A stretch of 64,000 nucleotides of DNA, taken from assembly GCA_030678995.1 (NCBI GenBank), contig JAUXTQ010000024.1:55152-119151 (forward strand). Direction: 5' to 3'. Shown here piece by piece: positions 20,124 to 28,575 of the stretch (the stretch's first letter is position 1; each line of letters starts with the position of its first letter). Under the pieces are notes generated by a model, which searched no databases, was not told the origin of the DNA, and saw only the letters and a list, made by a program, of their open reading frames with translations. The translations under genes and the position numbers were made by a program. Source of the DNA: Caulobacter sp. Lineage in GTDB: Bacteria; Pseudomonadota; Alphaproteobacteria; Caulobacterales; Caulobacteraceae.

Positions 20124-20276
20124 ATGCTGGATTTCGACGCCGGAAAATACGCCGCCTATGTCTGGCCGTCCTTCGCCGTCACCGTCCTGGCCTTCGCCTG
20201 GATGATCGGCGACAGCCTGGCCCGCGCCCGACGCTGGAAACGCGACGCCGAAGCCCGGGGCAAGGACCGGCCATGA
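20124..20276 (+). CDS. ccmD: Haem exporter protein CcmD
   Basis: A 50-residue single-pass membrane protein: short N-terminus MLDFDAGKYAAYVWPSF, one hydrophobic helix, then a basic tail RARRWKRDAEARG. This is the classic CcmD layout, and the YAAYVWPSF motif is typical. It stabilises CcmC-CcmE contact. It starts four bases after the ccmC stop, and its TGA overlaps the ccmG ATG (ATGA). Confidence 0.92.
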   Translation: MLDFDAGKYAAYVWPSFAVTVLAFAWMIGDSLARARRWKRDAEARGKDRP

Positions 20277-20791
20277 GACGCTGGCTGGCCCTGATCCCGC
20301 TGGTCGGGCTGGTCCTGCTGAGCGTGTTGTTCGTCGGCTTCTCGCTGAAGCGCAATCCGCAGGTGCAGCCCGAGGCGATGGTCGGCCGCGCCGTGCCGGA
20401 TCTGTCCCTGCCCCTACTGGAGACCGGCCAGCCCGTGGCCATCCGCCAGGCGGTCACCGGACCTTTCCTGGTCAACTTCTACGCCTCCTGGTGCGCGCCC
20501 TGCGAGATCGAGGCGCCGGCCCTGATGCGGCTCAAGGCCCAGGGCGTGACCCTGGTCGGGGTGGCCTACAAGGACGCCCCGGAAAACAGCCGCGCCTTCC
20601 TCGGCCGGGTGGGCGACCCGTTCGCCGTGCGGGTGCTCGACCGCGACGGCCGCGCGGGCCTGGAGTTCGGGGTCACCGGCGTGCCGGAGAGCTACCTGGT
20701 CGACGCCGGCGGAACCATCGTCGCCAAGTTCACTGGTGAACTGACCCCGGACGAGGAACAGCGGATCATCGCCGCCGCCACCGGGCGTTAA
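20273..20791 (+). CDS. ccmG: Thiol:disulfide interchange protein CcmG/DsbE
   Basis: A 172-residue membrane-anchored periplasmic thioredoxin. One N-terminal helix (about 4-24) precedes the thioredoxin domain with the active site WCAPC (C74, C77) and the GVTGVPESY cis-proline loop. It reduces the haem-binding cysteines of apocytochrome c. It is the last ccm gene here; ccmE, ccmF and ccmH are not in the window. Confidence 0.95.
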   Translation: MRRWLALIPLVGLVLLSVLFVGFSLKRNPQVQPEAMVGRAVPDLSLPLLETGQPVAIRQAVTGPFLVNFYASWCAPCEIEAPALMRLKAQGVTLVGVAYKDAPENSRAFLGRVGDPFAVRVLDRDGRAGLEFGVTGVPESYLVDAGGTIVAKFTGELTPDEEQRIIAAATGR

Positions 20792-20852
20792 CCGGGCTTT
20801 CATCGCCTGAGCCACATGTTGCGGCGGCGTTAACCATGTTCTGGACCTGCCC

Positions 20853-21110
20853 GTGAACCCCGTCCGTCCGCCTGTCTGGCCGCCCGTACCGCCCCACGCC
20901 AATGGCGCCGGTCCCGCGAAGACGGCGGCGCAGCGCGCTTTCTTCGAAGCCGCGCTCGGCAAGGCGACGGGCGCGCCCCAGGCGCAGGCAACGCCGGTCG
21001 AGGTCATTCAGGTGAGGGCCGAGCCGGTGCAGCGGATGCCGACCGCCCAACCCGACGAGCCGCCGCAGAAAGTCCTGCGCCCCGGCTCGCTGCTGGATAT
21101 CCGGGTCTAG
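20853..21110 (+). CDS. Small proline-rich hypothetical protein
   Basis: An 85-residue frame with a GTG start. The N-terminal third is rich in proline (NPVRPPVWPPVPP), the middle is Ala/Gln-rich, and it ends KVLRPGSLLDIRV. No membrane segment or known domain. The well-formed C-terminal motif and a position that overlaps no other gene make it plausible, but codon bias in such GC-rich DNA can keep chance frames open. It lies 61 bases after ccmG in the same direction. Confidence 0.5.
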   Translation: MNPVRPPVWPPVPPHANGAGPAKTAAQRAFFEAALGKATGAPQAQATPVEVIQVRAEPVQRMPTAQPDEPPQKVLRPGSLLDIRV

Positions 21111-21157
21111 GAAAACACCACCGCTCATCCGGGCAAACACCTGGCGAGCGGATCAGG

Positions 21158-22090
21158 TCAGAGCGCCAGCCCCGCCACCGCCTGTCTCAGCAGCTCGGCC
21201 CGCGCCGCCTCGGTGATCGGGACGATCTTGCGGGCGTCCAGGTCGAAGGTGATGGCCACCGCCTCGCTGGTTCCCCAGGCCTTGCCGGTCTCCGGATCGA
21301 TCATCCAGTGGACCAAGCGCTTGGTGCGGGTGTCGGCGTCCTTCAGGCCAGAGCGGATCTCCAGCCGGTCGCCGGCGCGGGGCCAGTCCAGATGCACCAG
21401 CCGGTACTCCAGCACCGCGCCGCCGACCCGCTTTGGCTGCTCGTCCGAGGCGCTGACCACCGTCTCGCGGAAGCTGCGGATCAGGCGCGGGATGCCGTCC
21501 GAGACCCGGCCGATGAACTGTTCAGGCCGCATCCGGCCGAAGACGTCGCAGTCGGCCGGCGAAATGGCCCCCTGGGCGATGCGGATCAGACCCAGCTCGT
21601 CGGCCCGCGCCTGGCCCGCCAGGGAGGCTGCAGGCGCCAGCGACACGCTGCGCGCCGCCGCCTGGTCCGGAACCGGCAGAGTCAGCGCCACCGCCCGCTC
21701 CCGCGTCCGACCCGGCCAGGGGAAGGCGCGGCCCTCGGCGGGGGTCACATGGGCGACCACGGTCTGGAAGCTGGCCGCCAGGGCGCCGCTGTCCGAATGC
21801 CACAGCAGCAGCAGGAAGCGGGCGTCGTCCTCGCCCATCTCCACCACGCCGCCGGTCATGTGCAGCGCCGCCCCGGCCCGGGCCTCGCGCAGGAAGCGGA
21901 TGTGCTGCTCGCGCACCAGCAGGGTGGCGCCGGCGTGAGGGGCGAAGGCGTGGGGCAGGCCCAGCGCCGCGGCCAGGCCGACCAGCCCCTCCATGGCCCG
22001 GGCGACGTAGAAGCGCACGTTCATGTGCCCCATCTCGTCGCATTCCCAAGTGTTGACGCCGCCGCGCCAGATCTCGATGCCGTCGCTCAC
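21158..22090 (-). CDS. Double-hotdog acyl-CoA thioesterase-like protein
   Basis: A 310-residue protein with two thioesterase-like hotdog halves: NTWECDEMGHMNVRFY near the N-terminus, the form used by 4-hydroxybenzoyl-CoA-type thioesterases, and a second half with DCDVFGRMRPEQF. It is expected to hydrolyse an acyl-CoA in the cytoplasm. I set the start at a GTG (22090) that overlaps the stop of the Zur-like gene by four bases; the longer frame upstream would lie inside that gene. The coupling to a metal regulator has no obvious metabolic logic. Confidence 0.8.
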   Translation of the reverse strand: MSDGIEIWRGGVNTWECDEMGHMNVRFYVARAMEGLVGLAAALGLPHAFAPHAGATLLVREQHIRFLREARAGAALHMTGGVVEMGEDDARFLLLLWHSDSGALAASFQTVVAHVTPAEGRAFPWPGRTRERAVALTLPVPDQAAARSVSLAPAASLAGQARADELGLIRIAQGAISPADCDVFGRMRPEQFIGRVSDGIPRLIRSFRETVVSASDEQPKRVGGAVLEYRLVHLDWPRAGDRLEIRSGLKDADTRTKRLVHWMIDPETGKAWGTSEAVAITFDLDARKIVPITEAARAELLRQAVAGLAL

Positions 22091-22572
22091 GCGCGGCAGT
22101 CCTGGCAGAGACCGTGGGCCTCCACCATCAGGCCGGTCAGGCTGAAGCCCTGGGCGCCCGCCAGCCGCTCGATCTCGGCGGCGCCGGTCGGGGCGATCTC
22201 GCGGGTCGCGCCACAACAGTCGCAGATCAGGAAGGCGGCCGCATGCCCGTCGCGGCCGCCGCCGCAGGCGATGTAGGCGTTAAGGCTCTCGATGCGATGG
22301 GCGAAGCCCTGCTTCGCCAGGAAGTCCAGCGCCCGGTAGACCGTGGGCGGCTTGGCCGGCGCGCCGCCGTCCCCAAAGGCGGCGATCAGGTCATAGGCCT
22401 TCACCGGCTGGCCGGCGGTCAGCAGCAGCTCCAGCACCCGCCGGCGCGGCGGGGTCAGCCGCTGGCCGTCGGCCTCGCAGCGCGCCTGGGCCGTCGCCAG
22501 CCGTCCGGACAGGCGCTCGCCCGTCAGGCCGCGCTGGTCGTGGTCGTGGTCGCAGGCGTGGGAGTGAGCCAT
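22087..22572 (-). CDS. zur: Fur-family regulator, probably Zur
   Basis: A 161-residue winged-helix metalloregulator. The structural zinc site is formed by C117/C120 and C156/C159 (CDCC and CQDC), with the spacing seen in Zur, and the DNA-binding part contains KPPTVYRALDFL. The N-terminus is histidine-rich (HSHACDHDHD) and may bind extra metal. Zur represses zinc-uptake genes when zinc is sufficient; no znu genes lie in the window. Zur is more likely than Fur because the iron-type HHDH pattern is missing. Confidence 0.85.
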   Translation of the reverse strand: MAHSHACDHDHDQRGLTGERLSGRLATAQARCEADGQRLTPPRRRVLELLLTAGQPVKAYDLIAAFGDGGAPAKPPTVYRALDFLAKQGFAHRIESLNAYIACGGGRDGHAAAFLICDCCGATREIAPTGAAEIERLAGAQGFSLTGLMVEAHGLCQDCRA

Positions 22573-22620
22573 GGCAGGAGAGGTAGAGAGCCGGGCGAGC
22601 TAGAGCAAGCGCGCCGGGGA

Positions 22621-23112
22621 CTACGACTTCGGCGTCGCCCAGGTCACGGTGACGTTGCTGCCGCCGTCCTTGCCGCTGACGATGACCTGTACGCCGCGCT
22701 TCGTTGCATCGTCCGAGGCGGCGAACATCAGGGCCTGCCCCATGTCGGCGCTCATCTGTGGCGCGAGGCCGGCGGCGCCCGTCTTTTGCTTGTAGAAGTC
22801 GATCACCTGCTGCGGCGAAGCCTTGGTGTTGAACACCACCGAACCGCCCTGGGCCTCGCCGTTCTCGCTGCCCACGCCGGCAATGGTGCTCTCCACCGTC
22901 GCGCCGGGATAGACCGGGGCGAAGTCGGGCGTCCTCGCGGCGGCGGCCGAGGCGGCGCCGGCGCCGGTGGTGATGGTGGCCGAGCCGTCGTTGCCCTTCA
23001 CCGTGTAGCCGTTCGCATTGACCGTGACGGACGGCTTGTCCGCCTCCGGCTTCTTGCCGCAGGCGGTGAGCGACAGGGCCGCGATGGCCGTGGCGGCGAT
23101 GACCAGACGCAT
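22621..23112 (-). CDS. Putative lipoprotein of unknown function
   Basis: A 163-residue exported lipoprotein. A lipobox (LSLTAC) ends the signal peptide, with the lipid-modified cysteine near residue 18. The mature part has a short variable linker, then a domain with PVYPGATV and NTKASPQQVIDFYKQK, a pattern seen in many small secreted alphaproteobacterial proteins. ATG 23112 follows GGGGAA at the right distance, so I prefer it to 23127. It is separated from the upstream deoxyhypusine-synthase-like gene by a terminator. Confidence 0.75.
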   Translation of the reverse strand: MRLVIAATAIAALSLTACGKKPEADKPSVTVNANGYTVKGNDGSATITTGAGAASAAAARTPDFAPVYPGATVESTIAGVGSENGEAQGGSVVFNTKASPQQVIDFYKQKTGAAGLAPQMSADMGQALMFAASDDATKRGVQVIVSGKDGGSNVTVTWATPKS

Positions 23113-23129
23113 GGTGGAGTTCCCCATAG

Positions 23130-23161
23130 AAAAACCGCGCGAAGCGTGAACCTCGCGCGGT
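23130..23161 (-). terminator. Rho-independent terminator after the DHS-like gene
   Basis: ACCGCGCGA and TCGCGCGGT (23134-23142 and 23153-23161) form a 9-bp stem. Read on the minus strand it is followed by five T. It begins 26 bases past the stop of the deoxyhypusine-synthase-like gene and isolates it from the lipoprotein gene. Confidence 0.85.
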
Positions 23162-23186
23162 CTTTCAGGATTGGCAATGATCTCGA

Positions 23187-24233
23187 TCAGGCGAACAGCT
23201 TGGCCCAGCGCGGCCTGGTGCGGCTCTTCCAGGCGCCGCGGTGATAGGCGTCCGAGCCGATCAGCGGCACCACCGTGGTGGCCTCGGCGAAGACCATCTG
23301 CTCGAAGGTGGTGTCCACCTTGCCCCAGCTGGCCGCTTCCTTGAGGGTCGAGGACGAACAGGCGCCGTCGCGCACGTCGGCCACGGTGATCTGCACCGCG
23401 TACTTGTGCATGTCGGCCGGGGCGCCGAGGATCTCGGCGCAGACCACGGTGTCCTGGGCGAAGTTCTTGGGCACCCCGCCGCCGACCATGAACAGGCCGG
23501 TGACGCCGGCGGCGATCTTGATGTCGGTCAGTTCGCGGAAGTCGGCCACCGCGTCGATCATGACGTAGGGCTTCTTGGCCGCGATGCGTTCCTTCTGGTG
23601 CTTGACCAGGCCAAAGCCGGCCGAGCTGTCGACGAAGGCCGGACAGAAGATCGGCACGCCTTCTTCATAGGCCGTCTGAATCAGCGAGCCGGGCTTCTTG
23701 GCGTTGCCTTCGCTCAGCCACTTGCCCATCTCCCAGATGAACTCGCGCGAGGAATAGGCGCGCGGCTCCAGGCGGTTGCAGATCTCCAGGATCGTGTGAT
23801 CGCAGTTCTGGAGCTCTTCCTCGTCGATGTAGGTGTCGTAGATGCGGTCGATGTAGTTCTCGCGCAGCACGTTGTCGTCGACCGGGCCGGCGGCCTGGTA
23901 GTGCTTGAAGCCGAGGGCCTCGAAGAAGTCCATGTCGACGATCGAGGCGCCGGTGGCGACCACCGCGTCGATCATCCCCAGCTTCACCATGTCCCGATAG
24001 ACATGCATGCAGCCGCCGGCGCTGGTCGAGCCGGCGAGGATCAGCCAGGGCGAGCAGGCCTTGTCTTCCAGGGCCATGTTGAAGATGTCGGCGGCGCGGG
24101 CCGTGTCGCGCGATGAGAAGCTCATCTTGCGCATGGCGTCGATCACCGGCCGGGCGTCGAAGCTGGTGATGTCGACATGCTCCACGACATTCTGGAGCAG
24201 CTGGGCCTTGGTGTTCGGAACGGGAGCGTTCAT
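23187..24233 (-). CDS. Deoxyhypusine synthase-like protein, probable homospermidine synthase
   Basis: A 348-residue member of the deoxyhypusine synthase family. The active-site lysine that forms the imine with the aminobutyl group is K305 in SWGK; NAD-site segments such as AGSTSAGG and TGASIVDMD are present. Bacteria lack eIF5A, so members are thought to transfer the aminobutyl group to putrescine and make homospermidine. The neighbouring ornithine decarboxylase would supply putrescine. ATG 24233 gives the family N-terminus; a longer frame upstream is not supported. Confidence 0.86.
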   Translation of the reverse strand: MNAPVPNTKAQLLQNVVEHVDITSFDARPVIDAMRKMSFSSRDTARAADIFNMALEDKACSPWLILAGSTSAGGCMHVYRDMVKLGMIDAVVATGASIVDMDFFEALGFKHYQAAGPVDDNVLRENYIDRIYDTYIDEEELQNCDHTILEICNRLEPRAYSSREFIWEMGKWLSEGNAKKPGSLIQTAYEEGVPIFCPAFVDSSAGFGLVKHQKERIAAKKPYVMIDAVADFRELTDIKIAAGVTGLFMVGGGVPKNFAQDTVVCAEILGAPADMHKYAVQITVADVRDGACSSSTLKEAASWGKVDTTFEQMVFAEATTVVPLIGSDAYHRGAWKSRTRPRWAKLFA

Positions 24234-24278
24234 CGCTTCGGTTTCCCTTAGGTTTGAGCGCCCGTCCAAAGGTCAAAG

Positions 24279-24310
24279 GCGCCAGCCCGGACGGAGCGAC
24301 GGGCTGGCGC
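24279..24310 (-). terminator. Hairpin between ornithine decarboxylase and DHS-like genes
   Basis: GCGCCAGCCCG (24279-24289) pairs perfectly with CGGGCTGGCGC (24300-24310). On the minus strand it is followed by CTTTGACCTTT, a poor T-tract. It could be a partial terminator that lowers expression of the second gene, or an mRNA-stabilising hairpin. Confidence 0.45.
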
Positions 24311-24349
24311 GATTCTGTCTAACCGTCGAAGGCGACGGTTGGATGCGAA

Positions 24350-25612
24350 TTACTTCTTCCGCTTCCTCTGGCCGGCCTTGCCCTTGGGGCGCGACAGCCG
24401 GACGACGTTGGTGTTCTCCGTGCGCGGCACGGGGATCGAGCGCCGGGCGAGGCCGAACATCGAGGCCATCGGGGCGTCGTCGTCCACGGCCACCGTCTCC
24501 ACGGCGCCGAAGCCGTTGAAACGGGTGGACATGGCCACGCCATAGGCGCCCAGCATGCCGATCTCGACGAAATCGCCCTCCTGCACGTCCTCGGGAAGCC
24601 AGAAGGGGCCGGGCATATGGTCGATGGAATCGCAGGTCGGGCCGTAGAACTGGAACGGCTTGAGATTGCCCTCCAGCTCGCGGGCGGCCGCGCCGCCGCG
24701 ATAGCCCTTCACCGGGAAGGGCCACTTGGCGTGCGCCGCGTCGAACAGGGAGCCGTAGGCGCCGTCGTTGAGATACAGGGCGTCGCCCTTGCGCAGCTCC
24801 ACGCGGGTCAGCAGCGACGTCGATTCGGCGACCAGCGCCCGGCCGGGTTCGCACCACAGCTCGGTCGTCTCCGACACCGGCATCTCGTTGAAGCCGCGAT
24901 CAATGGCGGCGATGTAGTCGCTCATGTCCGGCGGGATCATGCCCGGATAGATCGACGGGAAGCCGCCGCCCACGTCGATGACGTCGGCGAACACCCCGGC
25001 GCGCACCAGGGCGCGGCCGGTCTGGGCCATGGCGGCCTGAAAGGCCGTGGGCCGCATGCACTGGCTGCCGACGTGGAACGACACGCCCATCAGCTCCTGG
25101 GTCGCGCGGCGGGCGGCCAGCATCAGGGCCGGCGCATGGAAGCTGTCGACGCCGAACTTGCCCGACAGGCTGTAGGCCGCGCCCTCCGCCGAAACGGCCA
25201 TGCGGACGATCAGGTTCAGGTCCTTCGCGCCGCCGGTGGCGTCGAGAATCTTCTCGAGCTCCTCGTGCGTATCGAACGAGAAGGTCTTCACGCCGTGGTC
25301 GAAGTAGGCGGCCGAGATGGCGGCGCGACTCTTCACCGGGTGCATGAAGGCCATGCGTGATCCCGGGGCATGCTTCGCCACCAGCTCGATCTCGGGGATC
25401 GAGGCTACGTCAAAGCCCGTGACGCCATTGTCTACCAGGGTCCTGATGACCCAAGGCGAAGGATTGGCCTTCACCGCGTAGAGGACGTCGCCCTTGAAAT
25501 TCTCCTGGAACCAGCGCGCCGCTACGGCCACCGCATCTTGTCGCACAAGTGCGACAGGACGCTCCGGGGACCGCTCACGGACCAGGTCCAGGGGCTTATG
25601 GTACGTGTGCAA
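24350..25612 (-). CDS. Type III PLP ornithine/lysine decarboxylase
   Basis: A 420-residue alanine-racemase-fold decarboxylase. PLP lysine K48 in YAVKAN, H180 in FHVGSQ, the phosphate-binding GGGFP (215-219), EPGRAL (255-260) and catalytic C327-D328 in GPTCDSID are all visible. It should make putrescine (or cadaverine) from ornithine (or lysine). A basic tail KGKAGQRKRKK extends the usual C-terminus. The start is a TTG at 25612, chosen because GGGGG lies upstream and the N-terminus MHTYHKP matches the family. It is divergent from phnC. Confidence 0.88.
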   Translation of the reverse strand: MHTYHKPLDLVRERSPERPVALVRQDAVAVAARWFQENFKGDVLYAVKANPSPWVIRTLVDNGVTGFDVASIPEIELVAKHAPGSRMAFMHPVKSRAAISAAYFDHGVKTFSFDTHEELEKILDATGGAKDLNLIVRMAVSAEGAAYSLSGKFGVDSFHAPALMLAARRATQELMGVSFHVGSQCMRPTAFQAAMAQTGRALVRAGVFADVIDVGGGFPSIYPGMIPPDMSDYIAAIDRGFNEMPVSETTELWCEPGRALVAESTSLLTRVELRKGDALYLNDGAYGSLFDAAHAKWPFPVKGYRGGAAARELEGNLKPFQFYGPTCDSIDHMPGPFWLPEDVQEGDFVEIGMLGAYGVAMSTRFNGFGAVETVAVDDDAPMASMFGLARRSIPVPRTENTNVVRLSRPKGKAGQRKRKK

Positions 25613-25891
25613 TTCACGTAACCCCCAAAGATAGTTGAACCCAGCCCGGCGTTAGCAGCGCAGATGGACACGGGGTCCGCCGGGAGCGCGCGAAATAGGG
25701 TCTGTTTTTCCGGATGTAAAGCGTTTTTGTCCCCCGGGAGGCGACCGGTCCCCCGGGGCGATCCCGCGTCAGGGGCGCCATCGCCCCTTTCCACGGCGTG
25801 GGGGGGCCGGATATGCCTGCCCGTCATGAAACTTTCGCACGCCCCTTCCATGAAGGCCGGGCTTCTGTGTTAGGACTCTTGCCGAAAAGCC
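25613..25891. promoter_or_regulatory. Divergent intergenic region, decarboxylase / phnC
   Basis: 279 bases with no supported gene. Two direct repeats of GTCCCCCGGG lie near 25729-25757, a T-rich run (GCGTTTTTG) precedes them, and a Pho-box-like site is at 25821-25838. It must carry the promoters of both the polyamine unit and the phn genes. Confidence 0.5.
25821..25838 (+). promoter_or_regulatory. Candidate PhoB binding site (Pho box)
   Basis: CCGTCATGAAACTTTCGC. The two 7-base halves, CCGTCAT and CTTTCGC, are separated by four bases, the 11-bp periodicity of a Pho box (consensus CTGTCAT-N4-CTGTCAT); the halves match at 6 and 4 of 7 positions. It lies 53 bases before phnC, a gene expected to be PhoB-regulated. 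This is by eye; no weight matrix was run. Confidence 0.5.
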
Positions 25892-26686
25892 ATGACCACA
25901 GACGCCGTTCTTTCGATCCGCTCGGTCTCCAAGACCTTTGGCTCCCGTCGCGCGCTCGACGGGGTCTCCCTTGATGTCGCGCGCGGCGAGATGGTGGCGC
26001 TGATCGGGCCCTCGGGCTCTGGCAAGTCGACCCTGCTGCGCTCCGTCGATGGCCTGCAAACCATCGATTCCGGACCCGGCGTCATCGAGGCCTTCGGCGA
26101 GAAGGTCCAGGCCAAGGGCCGGCTCAGCGACAAGGTGCGCGACGCGCGCATTCGCATCGGCTTCATCGCCCAGCAGTTCAACCTGGTCGGACGCCTCAGC
26201 CTGTTCACCAACGTGGCCCTCGGCTCCCTGGGCCGCATCACCTTCCTGCAGGGCGTGCTGGGCCGCTGGCCCAAGGAGACCCAGGCGGCGGCCATGCAGG
26301 CCCTGCACCGGGTGGGCGTCTCCGACTACGCTGGCCAGCGGGCCAACACCCTCTCCGGCGGCCAGCAGCAGCGCGGCGCGATCGCCCGGGCGCTGGTCCA
26401 GCGGGCCAAGATCGTCCTCGCCGACGAGCCGGTCGCCTCCCTCGACCCTGTTTCCGCCCGCAAGGTGATGGACATTCTGCGCGACCTGAACCGGAAGGAC
26501 GGGCTGACGGTGATCGTCACCCTGCACCAGGTCGACTACGCCCTGAAATACTGTGACCGGGTCGTGGCCCTGAAGGCCGGCAAGAAGGTCTATGACGGCC
26601 CGGCCTCCGAACTGCACAAGCCCAAGCTTATCGAAATCTACGGCCCGGAATTCGAAGACGTCTTCTGGGAAGGAGCCCCGACATGA
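25892..26686 (+). CDS. phnC: Phosphonate-type ABC transporter ATP-binding protein PhnC
   Basis: A 264-residue ATPase. Walker A GPSGSGKST is at 39-47; the signature LSGGQQQRGAIARAL and Walker B VLADEPVASLD follow. The insertion after the first helices with LGRITFLQGVLGRWP is typical of PhnC. It should power uptake of phosphonate, phosphite or phosphate through PhnE. The ATG of phnD overlaps its stop (ATGA). No C-P lyase genes are in the window, so the substrate need not be a phosphonate. Confidence 0.92.
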   Translation: MTTDAVLSIRSVSKTFGSRRALDGVSLDVARGEMVALIGPSGSGKSTLLRSVDGLQTIDSGPGVIEAFGEKVQAKGRLSDKVRDARIRIGFIAQQFNLVGRLSLFTNVALGSLGRITFLQGVLGRWPKETQAAAMQALHRVGVSDYAGQRANTLSGGQQQRGAIARALVQRAKIVLADEPVASLDPVSARKVMDILRDLNRKDGLTVIVTLHQVDYALKYCDRVVALKAGKKVYDGPASELHKPKLIEIYGPEFEDVFWEGAPT

Positions 26687-27714
26687 TTTCCCGTCGAACC
26701 GCATTGTTTCTGGGCGCGGCCGCCGCGTTGCCGCTGTCCGCGTGTGGCGGCGAGTCCAAGAGCTCGGGACCGGTGACGTCCATTACCTTCTCGATCCTGT
26801 CCACCGAGTCCGCCCAGAATATGGAGTCCTACTGGGCGCCCATCCTGGCCGACATGGAGAAGCAGACCGGCCTGAAGGTGAAGCCGTTTTTCTCGGGCAA
26901 CTACAGCGCGCTCATCGAGGCCATGCGCTTCAAGCAGTCCGATGTGGGCTGGTTCTCCAACCAGTCGGGCCTGGAAGCGGTGCGGCGGGCCAATGGCGAG
27001 GTGTTCGCCCGGACGTTCGACCCCTCGGGCGAGGATGGCTACAAGTCGGTGATCATCGTGCCGATGAAGAGCCCGATCCGCACGGTCGATGATCTGCTCA
27101 AGTGCGACCGCACCCTGAATTTCGGCATGGGCGACAAGAAGTCCACCTCCGGCACGCTGGCGCCGATGACCTATGTGTTCATTCCGGCCGGCAAGAAGCC
27201 CGAAACCTGCTTCAAGACCGTGCTGACCGCCAATCACCAGGCCAACCTGTTCGCCGTGGCGGCGGGGCGGCTTGACGCGGCGACCAACAATTCCACCGCC
27301 ATTGCCCTGAACAACGCCCGCGGCGAGTCGCAGGGCGGCAAGGTGCGGGTCATCTGGGAATCGCCGACGCTGCCGGAAGACCCGATCGTCTGGCGCAAGG
27401 ACCTCGACCCGACGGTCAAGGAGAAGGTGCGGCAGTTCTTCCTCACCTATGGCCAGGGTGACAGCCCCGACGCCGTTCGCCAACGCGGCTATCTGAAGAA
27501 CCTGAGCATCGGCGGCTTCCTGCCGGCCGACGACACCCATCTGCTGGTGGTCCGGGAGATGGAGGCCACCGAAGGTCTGCTTCTCGCCGAGGAAACCGGT
27601 GATGCGGCCAAGATCGCTGCCGCCCGGAAGACCCTTGAGGGCATCCGGGCCGAGCGCGCGGCCCTGGCGGCGAAGACCGGCGCGGCGCCCGCGCCCGCCA
27701 AGCCCGCATCCTGA
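26683..27714 (+). CDS. phnD: Phosphonate/phosphate-type periplasmic binding protein PhnD
   Basis: A 343-residue substrate-binding lipoprotein. The signal peptide starts MISRRTALFLG and ends with the lipobox LSAC. The PhnD domain follows, with FFSGNYSALIEAMRFKQSDVGWFS (the ligand-loop region) and the DKKSTSGTLAPMTY phosphate-binding motif. It delivers the ligand to PhnE. A Pro/Ala-rich tail extends beyond the domain. It is translationally coupled to phnC. Confidence 0.92.
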   Translation: MISRRTALFLGAAAALPLSACGGESKSSGPVTSITFSILSTESAQNMESYWAPILADMEKQTGLKVKPFFSGNYSALIEAMRFKQSDVGWFSNQSGLEAVRRANGEVFARTFDPSGEDGYKSVIIVPMKSPIRTVDDLLKCDRTLNFGMGDKKSTSGTLAPMTYVFIPAGKKPETCFKTVLTANHQANLFAVAAGRLDAATNNSTAIALNNARGESQGGKVRVIWESPTLPEDPIVWRKDLDPTVKEKVRQFFLTYGQGDSPDAVRQRGYLKNLSIGGFLPADDTHLLVVREMEATEGLLLAEETGDAAKIAAARKTLEGIRAERAALAAKTGAAPAPAKPAS

Positions 27715-27722
27715 CCGAGCCC

Positions 27723-28571
27723 ATGACCGTCGCCACCGCCGCAGAGCTCAACCTCTCGCCGCCGCAGCGCCCGCTGTCGGCGCGGCTGTTCGACCTGGCC
27801 CTGTGGGGCGGGGTCGCCATCCTCCTGATCGTCAGCTTCGGGCCCGCCGAGATCGGCAAGTTCCCGATGCTGTTCAGCGAGGAAAGCGGCATGGGCGAAT
27901 TCGTCCAGGGCTTCTTCGCGCCCTTCCGCTTCTGGGACGCCAGCTGGACGCCCGTCGACCTGACCGGCAACGACTGGAAGCTCTACGTCGCCAAGATGTG
28001 GCAGACGATCCAGATGGCTCTGTGGGGCACCTTCCTGGCCATCATCGTGGCGATCCCGTTCGGCCTGCTGGGCTCGAGCAACATCACCCCCGCGTGGATC
28101 CAGCAGCCGGTTCGCCGGCTGCTGGACCTGGTCCGCTCGATCCCTGACCTGGTCGTGGCGATCATCTTCATCACCGCCGTGGGCCTTGGCCCCTTCGCCG
28201 GTGTCATGGCGATGATGTTCAACACCGGCGGGGTATTGGCCAAGCTGTTCTCGGAAGCCGTCGAGTCGATCGACAAGGGCCCGGTCGAGGGCGTCCGGGC
28301 GACCGGCGCCGGCAAGCTGCCGGAGATCATCTGGGGCGTCATCCCCCAGGTGGCCCCGTTGTGGACCAGCTATGCGCTGTACCGGTTCGAGTCGAACAGC
28401 CGGGCGGCCACCGTGCTGGGCCTGATCGGCGCTGGCGGCATCGGCCAGGTGCTGTACGACTCGACCCAGACCTTCCGCTACGGCGAGACGGGCTGCATCG
28501 TCCTGGTCATCGTTGTCGCCGTTTCGGCCATCGACCTGCTGTCGCAGATGATCCGCAGCCGCCTGCTGTAA
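27723..28571 (+). CDS. phnE: Phosphonate-type ABC permease PhnE
   Basis: A 282-residue inner-membrane permease with about six helices. The coupling EAA-loop is visible as EAVESIDKGPVEGVRATGAGKLPEIIWGVIPQ in the C-terminal half (segment near residues 179-210). It completes the PhnCDE importer. Spacing to phnD is eight bases. Two tandem short palindromes lie right after the stop and separate it from the porin gene. Confidence 0.92.
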   Translation: MTVATAAELNLSPPQRPLSARLFDLALWGGVAILLIVSFGPAEIGKFPMLFSEESGMGEFVQGFFAPFRFWDASWTPVDLTGNDWKLYVAKMWQTIQMALWGTFLAIIVAIPFGLLGSSNITPAWIQQPVRRLLDLVRSIPDLVVAIIFITAVGLGPFAGVMAMMFNTGGVLAKLFSEAVESIDKGPVEGVRATGAGKLPEIIWGVIPQVAPLWTSYALYRFESNSRAATVLGLIGAGGIGQVLYDSTQTFRYGETGCIVLVIVVAVSAIDLLSQMIRSRLL

Positions 28572-28575
28572 GCGC

